From contig NC_135356.1 in assembly GCF_051622035.1 (NCBI RefSeq), forward strand, positions 30,108,290 to 30,172,289: a stretch of 64,000 nucleotides of DNA. The letters run 5' to 3'. Source of the stretch: Arctopsyche grandis (Eukaryota; Arthropoda; Insecta; Trichoptera; Hydropsychidae). Below, one piece after another: positions 30,719 through 40,690 of this stretch (positions are counted from its first letter, which is position 1; the number at the start of each line of letters is the position of its first letter). Under the pieces are notes generated by a model, which made no database searches, had not been told where the DNA came from, and saw only the letters and a program-made list of their open reading frames with translations. The position numbers and the translations under genes are program-made.

Positions 30719-31202
30719 TTATGTAAAATACAGAATAAAGCTATGAGAGCTATTTTGAATGTGAGTAGATTTAAGAGTATTGGAAGTATGTTAGATGAAT
30801 TAGGATGGATGAGTATTAGAATTAGTCTAAATATTAGTACATTGTCTTTTGTTTATAAGTTAGATCATAAGTTATTACCTAAGTATTTTGATGATTATAT
30901 AATAAGGAATAGAGATAAACATAGTTTTTATACTAGAAATAAGGACAAACTAGTTGTAAGTAGAGTAAGAAAGAATAAGACGGCTGGGGGTGTTTTTCAC
31001 AGGGGTGTGCTCATGTATAATGCCCTCCCTGAGTGCGTCAGGTCTGCTAAAAACATGGATGCATTCCTGCGAGGTGCGAAGAGACACCTCTGTGACGGAC
31101 AGTACATATAAGTTAATTATAAATTTTAGAGTTAAGTATAATAATTAAGATGTATTTTTAAATTAGCTTGATAGCTAAAATATATATAAATAAATAAATA
31201 AA
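30719..31202 (+). pseudogene. 5'-truncated LINE insertion with ORF2 C terminus
   Basis: Encodes NKAMRAILNVSRFKSIGSML, then LGWMSI, FVYKL, LLPKYF, TRNKD and YNALPECVRSAKNMDAFLRG. This is the region downstream of the reverse transcriptase fingers in CR1/jockey/L2-like LINEs. It ends with a stop at 31111, a short AT-rich 3' UTR and a (TAAA)n tail. The host repeat continues on both sides: the unoccupied site GAATATTATTCCTTAG is at about 20715, 49580 and 55845. Full LINEs are several kb, so only the last 0.5 kb inserted. Confidence 0.8.
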
Positions 31203-31870
31203 ATTATTCCTTAGTCAAGTCGTTAGAAAAGTCAAGCTTTAAACCATAAAAATATACATGTATGTAGTATATCTTTTTTAAATTTATTTATCGATCGATT
31301 TTGGATAAAAATATCGATATAGTATGACATTTATGAATGGAAATTTGAAACAATTACAATATATGTACACGGTTATGTCGCAGGGCTAATGTAATCGAAT
31401 GTGAATCGAATGAAATTGATTTCAGATAAGAGAAAAAATAATTTGAAATATATAATAAGTTGAGGAAATTGTATCAAAAGTCGATATTCTGAACGGAAAG
31501 CAAAACGTCAAAGCGCTGACGTTAACAATGCGTGACGTCACACTTTTCAACCATAGCTCTGAATTTTGAGACCATGTCTTTTTATTTACAAGCTTTTTTT
31601 AACTCTTTATTCTATTGCATAGCGTGTAAACATGTCGTCAATATACTAAGGTATTTCCTAACTTCCATTGTACTATACCATCAGATCAATAACAGAAGAA
31701 AAAATTATTATTTTTATATGACAGATTTGCTATCTTATAAACGGTAAGCGGACTATTCCGCAAAAGCGATCACGCGCAAGTCGAAGAATTCAAGATCTTT
31801 AATAATATTACTGTAAGCTTGGCAGTCCATAACATGACGTTGACAATTACTTTTATCGTCTAAAAAATAT
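31203..31870 (+). repeat. dispersed host repeat (copy holding the LINE)
   Basis: Direct, near-identical to 20725-21360 and the right half of 55860-56300; shorter relatives at 49525-49740 and 51690-52090. A 71-codon frame starting at GTGACGTCACACTTTTC is conserved between copies, but the last residues vary and no family is recognised. Confidence 0.8.
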
Positions 31871-31929
31871 AAATTTCCATTAATATAAAATATATGTATA
31901 TACATATTCGATAAATAAATTAATAATAT

Positions 31930-32311
31930 TGTTACGTACGCCGTGGATTGAGCGAGTTGTACTTAGACCAACGGATATCTGTTATCGGTTAACTAAATGC
32001 ATGCACTTACTTCCAAAGATTATATCTGGACTCTAAGTGCATTTAGGCTAAACAATGACCGTTATTAGTTAGTTCTCAGAATCGATACGGGAAGACCCAA
32101 TGTCTTGGAAATACATATCCGAATACGTGACTATACAACAGGTAAACAGATTAGGCGTCCTGAGAGATCTACCCTTTATAAGGCGGTACGTAGGCGATAT
32201 AATTCATTCTGGACGGAGCAGTGACAGTGTGTGTAACTCCTTAATCATCAATAAATGCTGTGAAACGACTGTTGGCTTTTACTTGGATCCTCCACCCACC
32301 CCTACGCAACA
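31930..32311 (+). mobile_element. solo LTR, TGTTACGTACGCC family (LTR-1), 382 bp
   Basis: Begins TGTTACGTACGCCGTGG and ends CCTACGCAACA. It is flanked by ATAT on both sides (31926-31929, 32312-32315). Related sequence without the insert (AATTAATAATATCAACAACT) is at about 57773. Inside are a TATA-like CTTTATAAGGCGG and an AATAAATGCTGTG polyadenylation signal. The 73-codon frame in it is not a gene. Other copies: 49776-50174 and 58999-59393. Confidence 0.85.
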
Positions 32312-32339
32312 ATATCAATAACTAACGTATTTTATATTA

Positions 32340-32870
32340 AAACTAGCTGAACCCGCATTAAATAATGAAATCGCATAACAATAACGCATGCAATTCCCGT
32401 TCCCGTTCTGGTTCCCGTTCGCATATCTAAGTTTCCCATCCGAATTTACGCTATTACTAGTACTCGCCACCGGTGTCGAGTCGATAGCTCACACACACAC
32501 ACACTAACAGACATTTGTTTACGTTTTCACATTTGACATTTGACGTGTGTGCATTCATACCTACCGCGACATATATAATCCATTCATGAGTCAGTCAGTC
32601 AGCTGATATAGCTGAACGCATATCTAACATCTACTGCCCCTCCTCTATCATGTCCAACTTTTCTAAAGAATACAAACATAACCCCGTGGGTTCCACATCA
32701 GATGACGGCTTATCCATAAAGCTTTTTGCCGGGATGGATTTCATTGTATGCTGGTCTAACAAATTCAACGTGGATCGTTTCCAAGTCGATAAACATTCCC
32801 GTGATTGGGTTCCACTGAATTCAATGCTATTTTCATAGTATAGTGGATGCGGTGGAGGCAGTTCAACAGC
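32340..32870 (+). repeat. repeat inverted relative to 37333-37745
   Basis: Begins with a motif common in dispersed non-autonomous elements (CTAGCTGAACCCGC). It carries a (CA)n and AGTCAGTCAGTCAGCTG, then a 62-codon frame on the plus strand and an overlapping 82-codon frame on the minus strand. The 32540-32868 part is the reverse complement of 37335-37660 with few differences. The open frames match nothing I know. Confidence 0.75.
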
Positions 32871-32997
32871 ATGCTGCATTTTTATATGAAAGAGGTGGAA
32901 AAATGACTAGTATGATCAAGGTAATGAATATTATGACAATGAACATTTTATAAAGCTACATATGTACATAATAAATTTAAAATTCTTTTCTTACAGA

Positions 32998-33370
32998 AAA
33001 TATACATTCAATGTATAGGGAGAATAGGAGGCGCCAAAATTAAATTTATAGAAAATCCCTTTACTTTAATAATCACAACTCCGCTAATGAAGAGAGACCA
33101 AACCATAATAACATTATATTTATTGACTCAACGTCATCCTGTGATTTGCAACAACACACTATAACTTTTGTTCTGACAGAAAGTATAGCCAGCGCTGTTC
33201 CATTAGCAGTTATCACTACTAAAGTTTAACAACTTTGAGAATTTTTCAGCATTTGCTCTTTTGAAAGATTTCTGGGGAACATAAATCCAAAATATATAGT
33301 GACTGCCGATTCTCATGCCGAACGCTTAGCTCTCACTAATGGTGTTAAGGATTTGGAGATGGATCTATGA
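32998..33370 (+). pseudogene. MULE-like transposase remnant, frameshifted
   Basis: In consecutive frames the segment reads ITTPLMKR, then DSTSSCDLQQHTITFVLTES with IASAVPLAVITT, then FSAFALLKDF and TADSHAERLALTNG. The order VDSTSSCD...VPLAVI-T...FALLK...TD-HAER-AL is that of the DDE region in MULE-like transposases common in arthropod genomes. The first catalytic Asp is probably the D of DSTSSCD and the second the D of TADSHAER. At least two frameshifts and several stops are present. The glutamate region and zinc-binding tail are not found. Confidence 0.55.
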
Positions 33371-34525
33371 TTGGAGTTTTAATAGTGGATAGATAGATAT
33401 TATATAGATTATTTAAAAATATAATTATTTCGAACTCATCCCATCTCATGAAGCTGAAATAAACTTTATTATATTTAATAGTTCAGAGGTATGCAGAAAA
33501 TACTTAGACTGGCTTAAACTTTTGTTTTCCATAAAAATATTGTTTATTTATAGTTCCAAACTGACTAAAATATCACGATTAGATTATAACCTTGTTTTCA
33601 CATTGTTCTACCAGAACTTAAAATTGAGACATAATTTTTTTTGTATATATGTATGTATCTTCATATTTTTTAAATTATGTATATATGTTTTTACCTTTTC
33701 TAAATAATTAATGTTTTACATATATTGTTTGTTTATAATGTTTTACCTTTATTACTTATTTATATTGTTAAAAGCAATTTTTCTTAAGATGTGTAATTCT
33801 CTGTTATTCTCATAATTACATATATGACTTAAATATTAATCAGCTAATCACTCACCATATAAAGTTTGTCTCTTTTAATTCAAATAATTTAATAGTTCTA
33901 ATCATTGTCTTTTACCTATTCTCTTGCGAAAAGTCCATTATCGATATTGTGTCTTAAAACTCATGAAAAGAATTCACCGAAGAACGGAGACATCTGATTT
34001 TTTTTATTTGGTGATTCTTCAATGATTCAATGTTGAAATCACTTGTTTCATGTGTCTTTTTTGTGTTTTACATTAATGAATATATATTTTTTGTTACGAT
34101 TGTTTTAAATGTTATTAAAATTATATTTTAATGCTTTTATATGAATAAATGCTATTCTGTTGCTCGAGTGGCCCGTATATAAACCCAATTACATGACTCT
34201 TATTTCAATTTAAAACCGAAAAATCAAGGTGGACGAGAAATGGTCAAGCATCAAAAAAAAAAAAAAAATAGCCAATGTCTGGGAATTCCGAGTCATATTG
34301 TATTTACACGATCAATCATAAATTGGGATTTATTTCAGAGAATTAAGATTTCGAAACATACTTAAGTAATTATAACTCTATAAAATTGCATTATGATACA
34401 GTTATTTTCTTTCTTAAATATAACATGTAAATTAAAAAGCAGAAATAGTAGATTGTAAGCAGAATATACTACGATGACAATTCATATGTGTGTAGCGGCT
34501 GGCGAGCTTTTCTGAAATAAAATTA
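33371..34525. other. AT-rich stretch without recognised genes
   Basis: Only short AT-rich open frames. A poly-A run lies at 34254-34268. It may contain further decayed DNA of the MULE-like element at its left end. Confidence 0.5.
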
Positions 34526-35389
34526 TTTTGTGGAGCGAATAGCTTGTTACAGGGACGAGGAAGAGATGATAAAAAATATAACCATTATTCTCAAATGCTT
34601 ATATTATATTTTCCAAATAGCAGTTTTGTGTAAACAAGATTTAGGTAGACAAGTTTTGAAAGGAGTATCTATACAATCAGAATGATATTTGACAGTTTAG
34701 ATTTGAATAGGATGTGTGATTGTAGAGTGTTGAAACAATAAAGGTTTTATTTGTTTATTTAAGATATAGCCAAGCTTAATAACTAATTATATTCAATCAC
34801 ACAAATAATAATATATACACATACATTCACATATGTACATAGATACATACACACTGTTTGAGGTGTTACCTTACAGCTACCATAAGTTTATCAATATTAC
34901 AAGTATATTTGTAATTTCATCTGGCAGCTTATTATAAGTAACAACACTTCCATACATACACGTTTTTCCTACTCTTATTTAATTTTAAATTCTGTGATTT
35001 ATTGCTACCTCTAATGCTATATTTATGTAAATGTAACCCTCTGTGGTGACCGCCGGGGTTCTGGCAGTACCAATGCGATGCACGGTTGGTCAGCGTTTTG
35101 CGGGAAGCATTCTCTTCGTCAGAATAAACAACACCGTCACTGTTGCACTCGCCTTCCCCCATACCTCTAATAAAATATCTATCGAAATACCTAGGTAATA
35201 TTTTCTTATCTAACTTATAAATAAAAACCGACATATATATTTTCAGAGTATCATCAAATTTATTAAATACTTTAACACGGATCTTATACTAATATACCTA
35301 TTTATGTGCATCTAAGATACTCTTCGTGGCTCTATTCTGTAATTTTTGTAGCCTATCTTAGCCTAGCCTACAGAAAAGATCGCTAGATT
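34526..35389 (-). pseudogene. antisense LINE tail, left of two direct copies
   Basis: The minus strand encodes SVFIYKLDKKILPRYFDRYF, IRGMGEGECN and, after changes, LHLHKYSIRGSN. The FIYKL...LP-YF motif matches the same LINE region as at 30719. Upstream on the same strand, QKLQNRATKSILD is the preceding motif. It overlaps an LTR-like head TGTTACAGGGACGAGG at 34548. The right copy is 36630-37281, which lacks about 210 bp. Multiple stops make it inactive. Confidence 0.6.
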
Positions 35390-35508
35390 CGAAAGGATGA
35401 AAATCCACCTGGTCCATTCCGAAGTTGTCTATACAACGGTTGTTCCTTCGTTTTAGTAGTGATGTCCAGTTGTTCAGCTATATCCGCACCCGCTGCCACC
35501 AATTTTTA

Positions 35509-36620
35509 TGTTACGGGGACAACTAGGAGATGGTGTAGAATATTATAGTCACAGATTTTGTCAAATGATTATATTCTTTAATTAGTACAAGTTTGTATTA
35601 CAAGTTACTAGTCTCGAAGTGCTAGTTAGGCAGTTTAATCACAAGTGCCTTGTGAGACTCTGTTTGATCGCAAGTAACTATGTAGTAATCACAAGTTACT
35701 AGTAGGCAGTTTAATCACAAGACTGTTTGATCGCAAGTGATCAGTTAGAGTGTTTGATCGCAAGTGAGGTTCAATAGATCTAACATGAGCATGATAAGTT
35801 TTAACCAATCACAGAATGTTGGTAAATAACAAAGTGATTAAGATACAGAGCAACATCCATGTGTAAGACAGTTTTAATATTTGATTTATGTATCCTTTGA
35901 GAGTATCGAGACATTATTGAGTAGAAACACAATTTATCATAGAGATAAATAGTGATAATAATATTTTAGGGTTTACACGTATCGTGGGACAAAATGCAGC
36001 TATAGCAATAAAGATAACATCATAAGTAGTTAAAAATGAAACGGATGTTCAAACTTAAGGTTAAAGGGTATTATACATAAGTATATACATAGGTTGTAAG
36101 ATCGTACCACATAACAATATAATACTATGATTACTAACCAAATAAAATTAAATTGTAAAATAGAAAATGATCAGTAGATCAGTAGATATTAAAATATGTA
36201 GATATAAGATGTATTGTGAACATAATTTCGTAATAATAAAAAGCATTTAAAAATCAAACCAAATAATATATATTCAAGAATATGTTTATGTATAATGTGT
36301 TGAAAACATAATAAATCATCGTATTTACTGTGCATAAAAGGTTTTTTTTTAATTTTGTCCCTGTAATTTAGATTTAGGTACATATATATTTTAGAATTTT
36401 TATGTTATGCATTTCAAAGCAGCAAAATCGTAAACTTTGTGTTTGTTTTTAACAATACGGATAATCGTGGTTCTATTGTACATACATATTACTTACTTAT
36501 CAATACATTGGTAATTTAATCGGTGATAGTCAGCAACTCAAAACAATATCACTTGTACTATTCCATATTTTTCACTTCTCATATTCAACAATTACTCAAT
36601 TTACTCATATTCAACAATTA
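35509..36620 (+). mobile_element. LTR-3-related copy
   Basis: Starts TGTTACGGGGACAACTAGGAG and carries repeated AATCACAAGTTACTAGT and GATCGCAAGTG motifs like those of the LTR at 19580. The match fades beyond about 35850 and the right end cannot be fixed. It contains no recognised coding sequence. Confidence 0.5.
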
Positions 36621-36629
36621 GCAATGTGT

Positions 36630-37281
36630 GGAGCGAATAGCTTGTTACAGGGACGAGGAAGAGATGATAAAAATTATAACCATTATTCTCAAATGCTTAT
36701 ATTATATTTTCCAAATAGCAGTTTTGTGTAAACAAGATTTAGGTAGACAAGTTTTGAAAGGAGTATCTATACAATCAGAATGATATTTGACAGTTTAGAT
36801 TTGAATAGGATGTGTGATTGTAGAGTGTTGAAACAATAAAGGTTTTATTTGTTTATTTAAGATATAGCCAAGCTTAATAACTAATTATGTTCAATCACAC
36901 AAATAATAATGTATTAATATATTTATGTAAATGTAACCCTCTGTGGTGACCGCCGGGGTTCTGGCAGTACCAATGCGATGCCCGGTCAGTCACCGTTTTG
37001 CGGGAAGCATTCTCTTCGTCAGAATAAACAACACCGTCACTGTTGCACTCGCCTTCCCCCATACCTCTAATAAAATATCTATCGAAATACCTAGGTAACA
37101 TTTTCTTATCTAACTTATAAATAAAAACCGACATATATATTTTCAGAGTATCATCAAATTTATAAAATACTTTAACACGGATCTTATACTAATATACCTA
37201 TTTATGTGCATCTAAGATACTCTTCGTGGCTCTATTCTGTAATGTTTGTAGCCTATCTTAGCCTAGCCTACAGAAAAGATC
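36630..37281 (-). pseudogene. antisense LINE tail, right of two direct copies
   Basis: Direct near-identical repeat of 34526-35389, including the GAGCGAATAGCTTGTTACAG head and the FIYKLDKKMLPRYF frame on the minus strand. An internal segment of about 210 bp is missing around 36912. The match ends at CTACAGAAAAGATC. Confidence 0.65.
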
Positions 37282-37332
37282 CACAACACATAAAATGTGG
37301 TCGGACAATTGCATTATATATGATAACTGCCT

Positions 37333-37745
37333 CCACCACATCCACTATACTATGAAAATAGCATTGAAATCACTTGGAAACGATCCACGTTGAATTTGTT
37401 AGACCAGCATACAATGAAATCCATCCCGGCAAAAAGCTTTATGGATAAGCCGTCATCTGATGTGGAACCCACGGGGTTATGTTTGTATTCTTTATAAAAG
37501 TTGGACATGATAGAGGAGGGGCAGTAGATGTTAGATATGCGTTCAGCTATATCAGCTGACTGACTGACTCATGAATGGATTATATATGTCGCGGTAGGTA
37601 TGAATGCACACACGTCAAATGTCAAATGTGAAAACGTAAACAAATGTCTGTTTGTGTGAGCTATCGACGCGACACCGGTGGCGAGTACTAGTAATTACGT
37701 CAATTCGGATGGGAAACTTAGATATGCTTCCCGTTCCCGTTTGTT
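37333..37745 (-). repeat. inverted copy of 32340-32870
   Basis: Reverse complement of the earlier block, including the GACTGACTGACTCATGAATGG run and the TCCATCCCGGCAAAAAGC segment. The pair 32340 / 37333 brackets 5 kb that contains the two LINE tails. Confidence 0.75.
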
Positions 37746-37879
37746 GGAAAAATGCAGTTAACGAACACATTTGAAATTATAGCGTTGCAATGACAATTTA
37801 AATCCAGAGTTATTTTAGTTAGTTTCAATTTAAATCAAGAGTAATTCGAATAATCGAATATATTCGAAAATTTAAAAAA

Positions 37880-38755
37880 AGCTAATATTTCAATTCTGTG
37901 TGGTATTCTCATCGACTGCTCTGAGTTGGTGAGTTTAGTGAGCTTCCATGTGCCAGGTATATCAATTAGATGTAACCATCTTTTTGATATTCTTCTCACC
38001 TGAGGCACGTACCAATTTAATGCTTTCGTCCCCTGTCGCCAGGGCATCAAGCTCCTCAACCGGATTTCTATTAGATTGGATTTGTTTAATCTAAAATATA
38101 CTGATCTGGTTGAGGAATTTTTTAGTTTGAGATCATAGCACATTATAACATATTATATTTTTATATTCATATTTTTACATTTTTATATTTTCAAATTTTT
38201 ATATTTTTATGTTTCATATTTTTTATTTTTCATATTTTTGTATTTTTATATTTCATGTTTTTACAATTTTGTGTTTTTATATTTAATATTTGTTTTTTAA
38301 TTAATATATAATATAATAATAATTAATTTTCTTTTTATGTAGCCATAGTGACGACTTGGAGTTGATATATAAAGTCACATTGGAAAATTTGTAAATAAAT
38401 AAATATGCCCAGGTTTACCACAAATTTTTTTTGTAAACCACTAATTTCCATTATGTAAAATGGTCAATTTTTCTTGACCGTAAAATAAAATAAATAAATA
38501 ATATTTTTAATTTATTGAAGGCCCTATCAAAAAGGGCGGAGGACAAGTGGGGTAAGTTACTTATGTTATTTATCTACTTCCCTACAAATATATCAAATTA
38601 ACCATAAATAAATAAAAGGGGGAAGGAAGGCATCCGATATTACAGGCAGTGCCGCGCCTACTATATGTACAAATATGTGCAACACACATAGGTGGCCGAA
38701 AGAAATGAGAGTCGAAAAAATTATATTCCTTAAAAAATACGAAACGAGACATTTA
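37880..38755 (+). repeat. diverged mosaic copy of duplication elements
   Basis: Contains in order a LINE-tail segment like 23425-23660 (37905-38140), its AT-rich TTTTATATT tail, a piece like 24350-24440 (CATAGTGACGACTTGGAG) and a piece like 17555-17800 (GGCCCTATCAAAAAGGGCGG). The order differs from the large duplication, so these are older, shuffled copies. Confidence 0.65.
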
Positions 38756-38847
38756 TTTGCCCATTTATTTGCCTATTTATTTGAACTGGCAATGTGATTC
38801 GCTCGGCAGACAAAATCAATACTCCGAGACAAAGCATTCAAAGAGAG

Positions 38848-39130
38848 CGTTAACCCTAGCTAGAGGTATCACGGTATTTGATGGAGCTAGCAAATACAGC
38901 GTGTTCCAATCTTTGGCGAGCCACACGCCCCTCCATAATTCCCGCAGTACCCATCGGATTGCCTTGGGAGGATGTCGTCGATATTTCAGAGAGCGTGTCG
39001 CGAACATATTTACGACATTTGATCGGCTTATTACTTTATTAAATTATCTTTCTATTTATTACTTAATAGTGTTTTTATCCGGCTTCGTTCGGTATTTGTA
39101 ATATAAACCGCTTAAACATGGCCAATCTAA
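38848..39130 (+). mobile_element. short relative of palindrome arm
   Basis: Carries GAGCGTTAACCCTAGC, TTCAGAGAGCGTGTCGCG and the tail TCCGGCTTCGTTCGGTATTT, all also found in the arms of the 24842-27979 palindrome. It pairs as an inverted repeat with 40368-40620, with a hAT-like element between. Confidence 0.7.
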
Positions 39131-39390
39131 TAGTAAACATTTTATTAAATGTATTTGAATAGTTTTATTTTGTTTAAATTTATTTGTATATTAATTTGTT
39201 CGCTGACGTCGTGGATTTACGAACCAACAATACAAAGTCTGTTTCTAAATTATATATTAGATTTAAATGTTCATTTATCCACTACTATTTTGTTTATGAT
39301 TGTGTTTAAATGTTGTTTTTTTTTTTTTTTTGTAATTTTGTATCTTATTTTTTGCTTTCTACATATTATTACATTATCTATTTACATATG

Positions 39391-40185
39391 CAGTGGCGGA
39401 CTGGGACTGAAATCAGTGCATGCCAGGAGTCAAAGGGGGCCCACCCAGGGTTAAAAGAATTCCAACAAAATAAAGTAAAGGGGACCTTTCCCCCTAGCCC
39501 CCTATGCCCCCCCCCCAAATCGCGTCCCTGAAAAAAATGCATAATATTTTCAATTAATGTTACTCGAAAATCGGGATTTTGGGGAGGAGGCCCCTATCCT
39601 ATATTTCTATTTACATGGATGTGTCTAGATTAGGAATAGATTTTATATTCGGAAACTTTTTAAAATTGTGTATTTAAATCTTACTATATCGTCGAAGTAT
39701 AATCAAATGTTATTTTGAAAGTATGAAGTAAATTTAAATCGCTGGTTGATGATGAATCGTCCTATCAAAATTTTTTTAAGCAATTCAGTTTATATTATTC
39801 ACGGAAATTTGTTTATTACCTTTTTTTATTTCAGTAGGTAGTTGTTACATGGGTATTGGTATATACACAATATTGACGTTGGACAATTGCGTGGGCCCGG
39901 CAAAAGGGCCCACGCAATTGTTGAAACTCACTTTTGAGCCTAATAAAAAAAGTTAACCGATCCTTGGGCTGTTAAAGCAGGTATTAGCTGTTTTTGTATA
40001 TCGTAAGAAATTTGTTTTGTTTAAATATCCAAACTTTAGGTCCCAAAGTGCAATATCCTATAAATTTTTACACACGTGAAATAGTTAAAAAGTTATTTAA
40101 TTTTACTGATGGCCCATATTTTCTAACAGATAGTGGGGCCCACATGCCATCGGGCATGTTCGCTTGTATGGCCAGTCCGCCACTG
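39391..40185 (+). mobile_element. hAT-like non-autonomous element, copy 2, 795 bp
   Basis: Termini CAGTGGCGGACTGGGACTG at the left and the complement CCAGTCCGCCACTG at the right. It is flanked by a perfect 8-bp duplication TACATATG (39383-39390, 40186-40193). The interior has paired GGGCCC-rich segments (GGGGGCCCACCC, GGCCCGGCAAAAGGGCCC) and no transposase frame. Confidence 0.88.
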
Positions 40186-40367
40186 TACATATGTATGTAC
40201 ATATATTAAATACAATATATTAAACACTAAAAATATTAAATACAATCCAACGGGTATACGAATAACAGAAGGGTTGGCTTAAAATATTTTTATTTTTTTA
40301 AAAATTTTTTTAGTTGATCGTCCGTCATATACAAATATACAAATATATATACATATTTAGCGACAGT

Positions 40368-40620
40368 CCGTTTTTATATATAGTATACCGAGCGAAGCCG
40401 GGTAAAAACACTATTAAGTAATAAATAGAAAGATAATTTAATAAAGTAATAAGCCGAGCAAATGCGACACGCTCTCTGAAATATCGACGACATCCCCCCC
40501 AAGGCAATCCGATGGGTACTGCGGGAGTTATGGAGGGGTGTTTGGCTCGCCAAAGATTGGAACACGCTGTATTTGCTAGCTCCAACAAATCCGGGGTGGA
40601 TTCTCTAGTGTAACGCTGCC
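40368..40620 (-). mobile_element. palindrome-arm relative directly upstream of RMI1
   Basis: Inverted relative of 38848-39130. It starts with ACCGAGCGAAGCCGGGTA and ends with CTAGTGTAACGCTGCC at 40620, only 70 bp before the RMI1 ATG. It must therefore lie in the RMI1 promoter or 5' UTR. Confidence 0.75.
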
Positions 40621-40690
40621 AATGGGAGTTGAATGACAGTTCTCAATTGTCAAGCAGTGCTTTCGTTGCGTTTCAATAAAATCTAATCAA

